Assembly: GCF_901521055.1 (NCBI RefSeq)
Contig: NZ_CABEGA010000027.1
Span: 1 to 55,891, forward strand
Length of the DNA stretch: 55,891 nt
Reading direction: 5' to 3'
DNA from: Cellulomonas hominis
GTDB lineage: Bacteria > Actinomycetota > Actinomycetes > Actinomycetales > Cellulomonadaceae
The notes beneath the pieces were generated by a model. That model had not been told where the DNA came from, made no database searches, and saw nothing but the letters and a program-made list of their open reading frames with translations. The position numbers were made by a program, and so were the translations under genes. Positions within the stretch are counted from its first letter, which is position 1. Each line of letters starts with the position of its first letter. This document shows positions 23,355-30,660 of the stretch, piece by piece.

Positions 23355-24784
23355 CGGCCCACCACCCCCGTCCGGTTGATCAGCGTGTCCAGCATCTCGT
23401 CGATGGCGGTCAGGACGCGGGCTGCGCCCTCGTACGCGCGCTGGTAGGCGAGCATGTTCACGGTCTCCTCGTCGGTGTCGACGCTGGTCTGCGAGAGCTG
23501 CGCGGCCGCGGCGGTGGACCGCGCGGCCTCGGCGACCGTGGCGCGCGAGGAGGCGCTGGCGGACTTGACGCCGAGGTCGACCACGAAGGCGGACCACTGG
23601 GAGTCCGGGCTGCCGACCGCGTTCGCGAGGTTCGCCATGGTCGTGCCGACGCTGCCGTCGTACGCGCCCTTGCCCGCGGCGGCGACCGCGACGTCGGCGG
23701 GGTCGGTGATCGCGACCTCCAGGCCGAGCGCCGCGGGCTGGCCGGCGGTGAGGGAGAAGAAGGCGCCGCCGGTGGTGCCGGTGCCGTAGCCGTCGATGGT
23801 GTACGCGCTGGTGTGGATCGCGTTGACCTGCGTCGCGATGCTCGTCGCCAGCGTGTTGAGCGCGACGCCCGTGCCGGCCAGGATGCCGCCGCTCGCCGGC
23901 GGGGCGAGCGTGGTCAGCAGCCCGGCGACGCGGCCGCCCTCGAGCCCGGCCGGGTGGCCGCTGCGGGCCCACACGATCGAGACGGTGCCGCCGTCGACCG
24001 CGCCCTGGAACGACGCGGGGCTGCCGGGGGAGACGGCGAGCTCGTTGGCCTGCGACCCGGACACCAGCGCGTTGCCGGCGACCATGACGTCGAGCGTGCC
24101 GTCCTCGTTGGTGCGGGTGGACGCCCCGACCAGGCTGGACAGCTGCGTGACGAGGAGGTCCCGCTGGTCCATCAGCTCGTTGGCGGACCCGCCCGCGTTG
24201 GTGATCGACAGGATCCGGTTGTTCAGGTCGGCGACGTTCGCGGCGGTCGTGTTGACCTGCGTCACGAGCGACGTCGTGGTGGTGAGCGCCTGCGCCCACT
24301 GGGTGCCGGTGTCCTCGTACATCGTCGCGATGCGGTTGCCGACGGCCTTGGCGTTCTCGAGCAGGACGGAGCGGCTCGCCTCGGACTCCGGCTTCTTCGC
24401 GACGTCGGACCACGCGGTCCAGAACGCCGTCAGGTCCTTGGAGAACCCGGTCTTGGAGGGCTCGCCGATGGTGGCCTCGAGCGTCTTGTACTCGCCGGCG
24501 ATCGCGGCGAGGCGCGAGGCGCCCGAGGTCTCGTTGCGGAGCCGGGCGTCCAGGAACACGTCGCCGAGCCGCTCGAAGCCGGTCACGGCGACGCCCTGGC
24601 CGACACCGTCGGTGCTGGAGAACATCGACGGGACGGTGGCGGCGGGCAGGGACGACATGGCGGCGCGCTGGCGGGTGTAGCCCACGGTGTTGGCGTTGGA
24701 CACGTTCTGGCCCGACACCTCGAGCGCCTGGCGCTGGGCGATCAGGGAGCTGAGGGCGGTGCCCAGTCCGGAGAAGGTGCTCAC
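23351..24784 (-). CDS. flgK: FlgK, hook-associated protein 1
   Basis: 477 residues from GTG 24784. It starts MSTFSGLGTALSSLIAQRQALEVSGQNVSN and contains ANTVGYTRQRA, the N-terminal signature of hook/rod axial proteins. The C-terminal helix has EETVNMLAYQRAYEGAARVL. It forms the first ring between hook and filament. It is shorter than the enterobacterial protein (~547) mainly in the exposed middle domain. flgN lies 28 nt upstream. It is coupled to flgL by a 4-nt overlap. Confidence 0.95.
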   Translation of the reverse strand: MSTFSGLGTALSSLIAQRQALEVSGQNVSNANTVGYTRQRAAMSSLPAATVPSMFSSTDGVGQGVAVTGFERLGDVFLDARLRNETSGASRLAAIAGEYKTLEATIGEPSKTGFSKDLTAFWTAWSDVAKKPESEASRSVLLENAKAVGNRIATMYEDTGTQWAQALTTTTSLVTQVNTTAANVADLNNRILSITNAGGSANELMDQRDLLVTQLSSLVGASTRTNEDGTLDVMVAGNALVSGSQANELAVSPGSPASFQGAVDGGTVSIVWARSGHPAGLEGGRVAGLLTTLAPPASGGILAGTGVALNTLATSIATQVNAIHTSAYTIDGYGTGTTGGAFFSLTAGQPAALGLEVAITDPADVAVAAAGKGAYDGSVGTTMANLANAVGSPDSQWSAFVVDLGVKSASASSRATVAEAARSTAAAAQLSQTSVDTDEETVNMLAYQRAYEGAARVLTAIDEMLDTLINRTGVVGR

Positions 24785-24812
24785 AGGTTCTCTTCCTCGC
24801 GGTGGTCGGCCG

Positions 24813-25298
24813 TCAGAACGACCGGTCGAGCAGCTGTGCGCTGCGGTCGGCCTCGGTGGCGGTGTGACCCTGCGGGTCGTAGGTCTGCACGGACTGCTGC
24901 AGGGACATGAGGGTCTCCTGCGTGGCCCGGTGCGACATGGCGAGCAGCTCGCGGTTGCCGTCGGCGAGCTGCGCGATCTCGGTGGTGAGCTGCACGAAGG
25001 CGTCGCGGTGCGCGTGCAGCAGGTCGTCCCAGGGGGCCGGCGCGTGCTCGGCGAGGGTCCGCAGGCTCGCGCCCGGCTCCAGGTCCAGCTCGATCGCCAG
25101 GGCGTCGGCCTCGACGGACCGGCCGAGCTCGGCGTCCCGGATCTGGTCCAGCACGGTCTCGACCTCCCGCGTGGCGTGGGCGAGCCAGCGGGTGCGCCCG
25201 CTGGTGAGCACGAGCTGCTCCTCCTCCAGCTTGAACAGCAGCAGCTCGAGCAGGCGTCGCTCGGTCCACAGGACGTCGGACAGCTGGCTCAAGGCCAT
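24813..25298 (-). CDS. flgN: FlgN-type export chaperone
   Basis: 161 residues, nearly all helical, with Leu-rich heptads (LERRLLELLLFKLEEEQL-like N-terminus). The length and position directly before flgK-flgL are those of FlgN, the chaperone that keeps FlgK and FlgL soluble and delivers them to the export gate. The C-terminus is Gln/Thr/Asp-rich. ATG 25298 follows a GGGGG-type ribosome site. It is the first gene of the minus-strand operon, driven by a FliA-type promoter at 25382-25407. Confidence 0.85.
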   Translation of the reverse strand: MALSQLSDVLWTERRLLELLLFKLEEEQLVLTSGRTRWLAHATREVETVLDQIRDAELGRSVEADALAIELDLEPGASLRTLAEHAPAPWDDLLHAHRDAFVQLTTEIAQLADGNRELLAMSHRATQETLMSLQQSVQTYDPQGHTATEADRSAQLLDRSF

Positions 25299-25381
25299 CG
25301 GGAAGCCCCCTTTGTCGTCGCTGGCGCGATGCAGTCACCCGGACCGGCTCCGGCAGGTCGCCGGGCGGGTTCGACCTCCCT

Positions 25382-25407
25382 ATCGGGCACGCCGCCTCGA
25401 TGCTGAG
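25382..25407 (-). promoter_or_regulatory. FliA (sigma-28) promoter for flgN-flgK-flgL-fliW
   Basis: On the minus strand CTCA (25407-25404) is followed by 17 nt and CCGAT (25386-25382), the same geometry as the other FliA sites; the base before CCGAT is C rather than G. The predicted leader is ~75 nt. The 356-nt gap between flgN and fliA holds no gene. Confidence 0.7.
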
Positions 25408-25487
25408 GCGAATCGGACAGGTCGCCCGTCCGAGCGCCGCGGCGGCCGCGCAGGAGGCTGACTGATACACACATCGGGCGATCTTCG

Positions 25488-25503
25488 TGTGACGTGCGTC
25501 ACA
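25488..25503. promoter_or_regulatory. CRP/GlxR-type operator TGTGA-N6-TCACA
   Basis: A perfect match to the CRP-family consensus, within a longer 18-bp inverted repeat (25487-25504, arms GTGTGAC and GTCACAC). It lies about 80 bp upstream of the flgN -35 and about 150 bp upstream of fliA. It could control either divergent unit by cAMP through a CRP or GlxR homologue, none of which is encoded in the window. Confidence 0.65.
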
Positions 25504-25618
25504 CCCGTCCGTGGCGGTCCGGAGCTATGGGGTCGCATGTCCGATTTGCCGGTCCGTAACGTCCGAAATGGCCGAGGAAGTCGCATAGATCGCTTCTCAG
25601 AAAAGATCGAACTGCGGG

Positions 25619-25645
25619 CTCAAGGCCCTTTGAGACCGGACCGAA
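25619..25645 (+). promoter_or_regulatory. Possible weak FliA promoter before fliA itself
   Basis: CTCA at 25619-25622, 17 nt, then ACCGAA at 25640-25645 (4 of 6 positions as in GCCGAT). It is one base longer than the strict consensus. Its first -10 base lies 15 nt before GTG 25655, close to the 16 nt seen at fliM. It would imply a leaderless, autoregulated fliA mRNA. No housekeeping promoter is clear upstream. Confidence 0.35.
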
Positions 25646-25654
25646 AACCGGATC

Positions 25655-26533
25655 GTGAACAGCTCAGCCGCCACCCCCGTCACCGACGAGCTCGTCGTCG
25701 CGCACATGCCCCTCGTGGGCTACCACGTCAGCGAGGTCCTGTCCCGGGTCCCCGCCACGGTCGTCCGGGAGGACCTCGTGTCCGCCGGCCACCTCGCCCT
25801 CGTCCTCGCCTCCCGCTCGTACGACCCCGAGACCGGCGTCCCCTTCGCCCGCTACGCCGCGCTGCGCATCCGCGGCGCCCTGATCGACGAGCTCCGCTCG
25901 ATGGACTGGGCCTCCCGCGGCGCCCGCCACCGCGCCCGCGAGATGTCGGCCGCGAGCGACCGCCTCACCGCCGCGCTCGGCCGCACCCCCTCGCGCGAGG
26001 AGCTCGCCAAGGAGCTCGGCACGGACGTCGCCGCCGTCGACCAGGCCCGCCAGGACGCCGAGCGCCGCGTGCTCTCGATGGACGCCACGGTGCACCCCGT
26101 CGCCGACCTGGTCCGCGACGAGGCCCCCGGCCCGGAGGAGAACGTCCTCATCGGCGAGCGCCTGCGCTACCTGCGCGCGGCCGTCGAGACCCTGCCCGAC
26201 CGCCTGCGCTCCGTCATCGAGGGCCTGTTCCTCCAGGACCGGACCGTCGCCGAGCTCGCCGACGAGCTGGGCGTCACCCAGTCCCGCATCAGCCAGCTGC
26301 GCACCGAGGGCCTGGCCCTCATGCGCGACGGCCTGAACGCGAGCCTCGACCCGCAGATGGTGCCGGTCGCGGAGCGCCCCGACGGCGTGGCCGAGCGCCG
26401 CCGCCGCACGTACTTCGCCGCGGTCGCCTCGCGCGCCGCGATGTCGGCCGCCGGCCACCAGGTCGAGGCCGCGGGCGTCGTCCCGACCCCGTTCGAGGGC
26501 GGCACCACGGGCGCCCGCGCCCTGGCCGGCTGA
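25655..26533 (+). CDS. fliA: FliA/WhiG-family sigma factor (sigma-28)
   Basis: 292 residues from GTG 25655; no ribosome site is visible. Sigma region 2 is clear: LVVAHMPLVGYHVSEVL, AGHLALVLASRSYDPETGVPFARYAALRIRGALIDELRSMDW. Region 3 has GRTPSREELAKELG, and region 4 has DRTVAELADELGVTQSRISQLRTEG (about 195-220). A ~60-residue Ala-rich C-terminal extension goes beyond the ~240-255 residues typical of FliA/SigD. It directs RNA polymerase to late flagellar promoters; I infer that its sites here are CTCA-N16-GCCGAT. No flgM anti-sigma gene is visible in the window. Confidence 0.92.
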   Translation: MNSSAATPVTDELVVAHMPLVGYHVSEVLSRVPATVVREDLVSAGHLALVLASRSYDPETGVPFARYAALRIRGALIDELRSMDWASRGARHRAREMSAASDRLTAALGRTPSREELAKELGTDVAAVDQARQDAERRVLSMDATVHPVADLVRDEAPGPEENVLIGERLRYLRAAVETLPDRLRSVIEGLFLQDRTVAELADELGVTQSRISQLRTEGLALMRDGLNASLDPQMVPVAERPDGVAERRRRTYFAAVASRAAMSAAGHQVEAAGVVPTPFEGGTTGARALAG

Positions 26534-26597
26534 GCCGCGGCCCGACCGCCTGCACGACCCGCACCACCCGTACGACCCAGGGCTGTTCACACCGCCT

Positions 26598-26632
26598 CAG
26601 GCGCCGGACCGCGACACCGCGGCCGGCGCCTG
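26598..26632 (+). terminator. Terminator after fliA
   Basis: Two stacked stems, 10 bp (26598-26607 with 26623-26632) and 5 bp (26609-26613 with 26618-26622), around loop ACAC, with a single bulged A at 26608. It ends the fliA transcript before the fliC promoter. The rest of the ~300-nt gap contains the fliC promoter and leader only. Confidence 0.8.
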
Positions 26633-26747
26633 CGGCGTTCCTGCCCCGCGCAGCACCACCCCGGCACCGCCTAGGCACCGCGTCCGTGCAGGTCACGGGC
26701 CTGCCAGTCGCCCGGGTTGCCCCTATCGGGTGAACCGGCGCGAAATC

Positions 26748-26773
26748 CTCAGAGGCGCCGGCTGCCGGTCGAA
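26748..26773 (+). promoter_or_regulatory. FliA promoter for flagellin
   Basis: CTCA at 26748-26751, exactly 16 nt, then GTCGAA at 26768-26773 (GCCGAT with two changes). The bases after it (AAGGGTGAGC at 26778-26787) are identical, and at the same distance, to those at the flbD promoter. Predicted leader about 48 nt. Confidence 0.7.
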
Positions 26774-26785
26774 TCTCAAGGGTGA

Positions 26786-26799
26786 GCCCACGGATGGGC
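26786..26799 (+). promoter_or_regulatory. CsrA-type hairpin in flagellin leader
   Basis: GCCCA-CGGA-TGGGC, a 5-bp stem with GGA in the tetraloop, right at the predicted 5' end of the mRNA. A second GGA lies in the ribosome site (AAGGAAGAAGAG at 26816-26827). Two such sites, one over the Shine-Dalgarno, are how CsrA represses flagellin in Bacillus. Confidence 0.6.
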
Positions 26800-26831
26800 C
26801 ACGAGTACCCCACTCAAGGAAGAAGAGAACC

Positions 26832-28022
26832 ATGGCGCTCTCCGTCAACACGAACATCGCGGCACTCAACGCGTACCGCAACCTGTCCGCCACGCAGAAC
26901 GACCTGGGCAAGTCGCTCGAGAAGCTGTCGAGCGGTCTGCGCATCAACCGTGCGGCGGACGACGCTGCCGGCCTGGCGATCTCCGAGGGCCTGCGCGCCC
27001 AGATCGGCGGCACCACCCAGGCCGTCCGCAACGCCCAGGACGGCATCTCGGTCGTGCAGACCGCTGAAGGCGCCCTGACCGAGACGCACTCGATCCTGCA
27101 GCGCATGCGTACGCTGTCGGTCCAGGCGTCCAACGAGGGTGGTCTGTCCGACACCGCGAAGTCCAACATCCAGGACGAGCTGGGCGAGCTCAAGACCGAG
27201 CTCACCCGCATCGCGGACACCACGCAGTTCAACGGCAAGAAGCTGCTGGACGGCCAGTACAACGGCTCGTTCCAGGTCGGCGCCAACACCTCGGCGCAGG
27301 ACAAGATCGCGGTCAAGATCAGCACCGCCAACGGCCAGGGCCTCGGCTCGGTGGGCCTGGGCGTCGCGAACGTCGACGTCACGACCATCGCGACCAACGC
27401 CACGACCGTCGCCAACACCACGGCCGCGGCGTCCGGCACCGCCGGCGTCAAGACCCTCGGTGCGGCCGTGGACTTCACCGGTGACAACGTCGACGGGTTC
27501 AAGGACCTCAACGGCACCGTCACCATCGGCTCCAAGTCCCTCGACCTGAAGTCGGTCGACTACACCGGCATCACCACCACGGCCGGTGCCGTCACCGCGC
27601 TGAACAACGCGCTGACCGCCCAGTTCGGTGCGGGTGCCGCCACGGCCGCCGCCACGGCGACCGGCATCACCCTGACCGGTGCCGCCACCACGGGCACGGC
27701 CGCCGAGGTCGCCGCCACGGAGATCGGCTTCAAGCAGGCCTCCGGTGCGGACGAGGCCATCGACCTGATCGACGCCGCCATCACCTCGGTGTCGTCGGTC
27801 CGTTCCGGCCTCGGTGCGGTCCAGAACCGCTTCGACCACACCATCAACAACCTCAACGTCGCGGTGGAGAACCTGACCGCGTCCGAGAGCCGCATCCGCG
27901 ACACCGACATGGCGTCCGAGATGGTCAGCTACACCCGCGCCTCGATCCTGTCGCAGGCCGGTACGGCGATGCTCGCCCAGGCCAAGAACCTGCCGCAGAG
28001 CGTTCTCCAGCTCCTCCAGTGA
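26832..28022 (+). CDS. fliC: Flagellin FliC
   Basis: 396 residues from ATG 26832 with AAGGAAGAAGAG upstream. The N-terminal D0/D1 region has ALSVNTNIAALNAYRNLS, LEKLSSGLRINRAADDAAGLAISEGL and ILQRMRTLSVQASNEG. The C-terminal D0/D1 has NLTASESRIRDTDMASEMVSYTR and ends NLPQSVLQLLQ. The middle (~150-300) is Thr/Ala/Gly-rich and variable, of modest length. The LQRMRTLSVQ segment is the conserved polymerisation and TLR5-contact region. It is transcribed alone from a FliA promoter and closed by a strong terminator. Export needs FliS; translation is probably controlled by CsrA and FliW. Confidence 0.97.
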   Translation: MALSVNTNIAALNAYRNLSATQNDLGKSLEKLSSGLRINRAADDAAGLAISEGLRAQIGGTTQAVRNAQDGISVVQTAEGALTETHSILQRMRTLSVQASNEGGLSDTAKSNIQDELGELKTELTRIADTTQFNGKKLLDGQYNGSFQVGANTSAQDKIAVKISTANGQGLGSVGLGVANVDVTTIATNATTVANTTAAASGTAGVKTLGAAVDFTGDNVDGFKDLNGTVTIGSKSLDLKSVDYTGITTTAGAVTALNNALTAQFGAGAATAAATATGITLTGAATTGTAAEVAATEIGFKQASGADEAIDLIDAAITSVSSVRSGLGAVQNRFDHTINNLNVAVENLTASESRIRDTDMASEMVSYTRASILSQAGTAMLAQAKNLPQSVLQLLQ

Positions 28023-28067
28023 GCTGACGCCCCTCTCCGGTGACGGCGAGGGGCACCGCACGACCCT

Positions 28068-28107
28068 GACAGGCGGTGGGTGGACGACCGTCCACCCACC
28101 GCCTGTC
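28068..28107 (+). terminator. Strong terminator after fliC
   Basis: Perfect 18-bp stem (28068-28085 with 28090-28107) around a GACC loop, 45 nt after the flagellin stop. A smaller 7-bp hairpin precedes it (28029-28035 with 28048-28054). I see no FliA promoter between this and fliD. Confidence 0.92.
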
Positions 28108-28162
28108 GCGTGCCGGCACCGCCGCGCACGAGCACCGTTCCACCGGGGAGGACCGCACCAGC

Positions 28163-29518
28163 ATGGCGAGCAGCATCGGGATCGACGGCCTGATCAGCGG
28201 CATGAAGACCTCGGAGATCATCGACCAGCTCCTGGCCGTCGAGGGCAACCAGCAGAAGCTGCTGGCGTCCAAGCGCACCGGCCTGCAGTCGATCGTCACC
28301 GCGCTGCAGTCGCTGAACACCAAGGTCGCCTCCCTCGGCACCGCCTCGACCGCGGCCCTCAAGGCCGAGTCCTGGCAGACCACCACCGCGACGGCGTCCT
28401 CGACCGCCGTCACCGCCGTGACGTCGAAGGACGCGACGCCGTCCTCCCTCACGCTGACCGTCGACAAGCTGGCCGCGTCCCAGTCGACGCTCTACACGCT
28501 CCCGACGTCGTACACGTCGGAGAAGCCCTCGTTCTCCCTGACCGTCGGCGGCGAGACGAAGACGATCGTCGCCACCAGCACGCACATCGGCGACGTCGTC
28601 GCCGCCTTCAACGCCGAGGGCACCGGCGTCTCCGCCTCGGCCGTCAACGTCGGCACCGCCGCCGAGCCGGTCTACCGGCTCCAGCTCACCGGCTCCGCCA
28701 CGGGCGTCGACAACGGCTTCACCCTGACGGCGACCAACCCGAACGACGGCACCACGCTGACGGGGCAGCAGCTGCGCGCCGCCGCGGACGCGAAGGTCAC
28801 GCTGTGGCCGGGCACGCCGGGCAAGACCGAGGTCACCTCGTCGAGCAACTCCTTCAAGGGCCTGCTCACGGGCGTCGACCTGACGGTCAGCAAGGAGGGC
28901 ACCGAGGAGGTCACCGTGACGGTGGCCCGCAGCGCCGGCTCGATGAGCAAGCTCGCGTCGAACCTGGTGTCCAACCTGACCGCGGTGCTCGGCGACATCG
29001 CCGACCGCACGAAGTCCACCACCGGGACCGCGGCGGACGGCGGCTCGATCCTCAAGGCCGGCCTGCTGTCGGGCAACACGGCGATCCGCGTGCTCCAGCA
29101 GAACGTCCTGGCCGCCGGCTCGCTGGAGGTCGACGGCCGGTCGCCCGCCTCGGTCGGCATCGTCCTGGGCAAGGACGGCACCTTCACGTTCGACGAGGCC
29201 GCCTTCACCACCTCCTACAACGAGGACCCGGTCCGCACCCAGAAGATCGTGCAGGCGGTCGCGGGCGCGCTCGAGACCGCGGCCACGTCGGCGTCGGAGC
29301 CCACCAAGGGCACGCTGTCGACTCAGATCAAGTCCTACGAGGGCGAGGTCAGCGACCTCGCCGACCGGATCGCCGACTGGGACGACCGCCTCGCCACCCG
29401 GCGCGCGTCGCTGGTGCGCACCTACACGGCGATGGAGGTCTCGATGTCGCAGATGCAGTCGACCTCCAACTTCCTGTCCCAGCAGCTCGCCCAGCTCAAC
29501 GCCAACGCGTCGAGCTGA
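28163..29518 (+). CDS. fliD: FliD, filament cap protein (HAP2)
   Basis: 451 residues from ATG 28163, after GGGGAGGA. It starts MASSIGIDGLISGMKTSEIIDQLL, the conserved FliD N-terminus, and has the FliD_C end with TRRASLVRTYTAMEVSMSQMQSTSN-like coiled coil and FLSQQLAQL. It forms the cap under which flagellin folds at the filament tip. Length is normal. fliS follows after 30 nt. It may depend on read-through of the fliC terminator or on a promoter I cannot recognise. Confidence 0.95.
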   Translation: MASSIGIDGLISGMKTSEIIDQLLAVEGNQQKLLASKRTGLQSIVTALQSLNTKVASLGTASTAALKAESWQTTTATASSTAVTAVTSKDATPSSLTLTVDKLAASQSTLYTLPTSYTSEKPSFSLTVGGETKTIVATSTHIGDVVAAFNAEGTGVSASAVNVGTAAEPVYRLQLTGSATGVDNGFTLTATNPNDGTTLTGQQLRAAADAKVTLWPGTPGKTEVTSSSNSFKGLLTGVDLTVSKEGTEEVTVTVARSAGSMSKLASNLVSNLTAVLGDIADRTKSTTGTAADGGSILKAGLLSGNTAIRVLQQNVLAAGSLEVDGRSPASVGIVLGKDGTFTFDEAAFTTSYNEDPVRTQKIVQAVAGALETAATSASEPTKGTLSTQIKSYEGEVSDLADRIADWDDRLATRRASLVRTYTAMEVSMSQMQSTSNFLSQQLAQLNANASS

Positions 29519-29548
29519 CCCACCGCCCGAACGGAAGGGAGGACCGTC

Positions 29549-29992
29549 GTGTACGACGTCCGTACCCGGTACCTCGCCGACGCGGTCGCCACCGCCGGCC
29601 CCGCGAAGCTCCTCACCATGCTGTACGACCGGCTGCTGCTCGACCTGGAGCGGGCCGAGGTCGCGCTGCGGGCGGGCTCGCGAGCCGAGGGCACCCAGCA
29701 GCTCGCGCACGCGCAGGAGATCGTGGCGGAGCTCATCGTCAACCTCGACGTCGACGAGTGGGACGGCGGCGACCGGCTGCTGTCGATCTACACCTACCTG
29801 CTGTCGGAGATGATCGGCGCCGGCCTGGCCGGGGACGCCGACCGCGCCGCCGCCTGCCGCGCGGTCGTCACGCCGCTCGCCGCGACGTGGCGGGAGGCCG
29901 CGACGGTCGTCGCCCAGGACGTCCCGACGCCGCGGGCCGCCCCCGCCTCCGAGGAGCTGGGTGCGGGAGCCGGGGTGCTCGGTGTCGGCTAG
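29549..29992 (+). CDS. fliS: FliS, flagellin export chaperone
   Basis: 147 residues from GTG 29549, after AAGGGAGGA. Features of FliS are present: an N-terminal YLADAVATAGPAKLLTMLYDRLLLDLERAE and an internal QEIVAELIVNLDVDEWDGGDRLLSIYTYLLSEMI. It binds the C-terminal D0 helix of flagellin and prevents premature polymerisation. The C-terminal ~20 residues are Pro/Ala-rich. It overlaps the FliT-like gene by 11-32 nt depending on the start chosen for the latter. Confidence 0.94.
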   Translation: MYDVRTRYLADAVATAGPAKLLTMLYDRLLLDLERAEVALRAGSRAEGTQQLAHAQEIVAELIVNLDVDEWDGGDRLLSIYTYLLSEMIGAGLAGDADRAAACRAVVTPLAATWREAATVVAQDVPTPRAAPASEELGAGAGVLGVG

Positions 29993-30428
29993 CGCGCCCG
30001 CGGTCGCCGCCGTCGCGACGACCGAGCGCGCCGCCCTCGACGCCGACGCCCACCCGGAGGCCGCCGCCCACCCCGAGCACGACGGCCCTCGCGAGCGGGA
30101 CGCCCGCACCGCGCGCGAGGCCGCGTGGGTGCACGCGCTCGCCGAGATGGAGCGCGTCGCGGACCACGCCGAGGACCTGCTGCGCGTCGCGCGCTCCGCC
30201 GAGCCCGAGGTCGCCGTCGCCCTCACCGAGCCGTGGACCACCCCGCGCGGGCTCGGCCCCCTGCCCGTGACCCTCGCGCCGCGCGCCGCCGCGCTGGTCG
30301 AGCGCCAGCGCGACCTGGTCCGCCGCACCGCCGAGCAGCTGGGCGAGCACCGCCGCCGCCTGCGCACCTCCGACGGCCTGCGCACCCGCGCCGCCGCCGC
30401 CCCGGTCTACCTCGACGTCGAGGGCTGA
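29961..30428 (+). CDS. FliT-like hypothetical protein
   Basis: 155 residues from GTG 29961 (GAGGAG 4 nt upstream), or 148 from GTG 29982 inside the fliS end. It has a low-complexity Ala/Asp/His N-terminus. A predicted helical core follows (EAAWVHALAEMERVADHAEDLLRVARS, then PRAAALVERQRDLVRRTAEQLGEHRRRLR). The position, third after fliD and fliS, is that of FliT, the FliD chaperone, and the helical core is compatible with that, but I cannot see diagnostic FliT residues. It is the last gene before a palindromic terminator. Confidence 0.6.
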   Translation: MREPGCSVSASAPAVAAVATTERAALDADAHPEAAAHPEHDGPRERDARTAREAAWVHALAEMERVADHAEDLLRVARSAEPEVAVALTEPWTTPRGLGPLPVTLAPRAAALVERQRDLVRRTAEQLGEHRRRLRTSDGLRTRAAAAPVYLDVEG

Positions 30429-30434
30429 CCCACC

Positions 30435-30466
30435 CGCCCGCGCTGGGTGCTAGCACCCGACGGGCG
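30435..30466 (+). terminator. Terminator after the fliD-fliS-fliT-like operon
   Basis: Inner 14-nt perfect palindrome (30445-30458, arms GGGTGCT/AGCACCC) within an outer 6-bp stem (30435-30440 with 30461-30466). It lies 7 nt after the stop. Confidence 0.7.
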
Positions 30467-30470
30467 CCGA

Positions 30471-30500
30471 GACATTCCTCGGCAAACTCGGACATTCCTC
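30471..30500 (+). repeat. Pair of direct repeats GACATTCCTC upstream of flgB promoter
   Basis: Two identical 10-bp copies at 30471-30480 and 30491-30500, exactly 20 bp apart (about two helical turns) and ~55 bp upstream of the flgB -35, in a locally AT-richer stretch. The layout suggests an activator or repressor operator. I did not find the repeat elsewhere in the window. Confidence 0.55.
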
Positions 30501-30552
30501 ATCGAAACGCGTCCGCCACGCGGGTGACGGGAAAAGAAACCCCTCCCGGCGC

Positions 30553-30578
30553 CTCATCGAGCGGGGCTCGGCGCCGAT
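30553..30578 (+). promoter_or_regulatory. FliA promoter for the flgB operon
   Basis: CTCA at 30553-30556, 16 nt, GCCGAT at 30573-30578, then GGGA. It should drive the twelve-gene flgB-to-flgE unit. Predicted leader ~70 nt. Confidence 0.8.
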
Positions 30579-30587
30579 GGGAGGTCT

Positions 30588-30602
30588 GAGCACGGATCGC
30601 TC
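30588..30602 (+). promoter_or_regulatory. CsrA-type hairpin at 5' end of flgB mRNA
   Basis: GAGC-ACGGATC-GCTC, a 4-bp stem (five with a flanking G-U) showing ACGGAT in the loop, at the predicted transcript start. It has the same TGAGC plus ACGGA elements as the fliC and flbD leaders. Confidence 0.5.
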
Positions 30603-30660
30603 GAGCAGCAGGCCATGGACGGGCCGACTCAGGACCAACCTCGGTGAGGGTGACCCTGCC

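Noticed and set aside
26781..26831. c-di-GMP or other metabolite riboswitch in the flagellin leader
   Set aside because: The leader is only about 50 nt, with one small hairpin. It is too short for a known aptamer.
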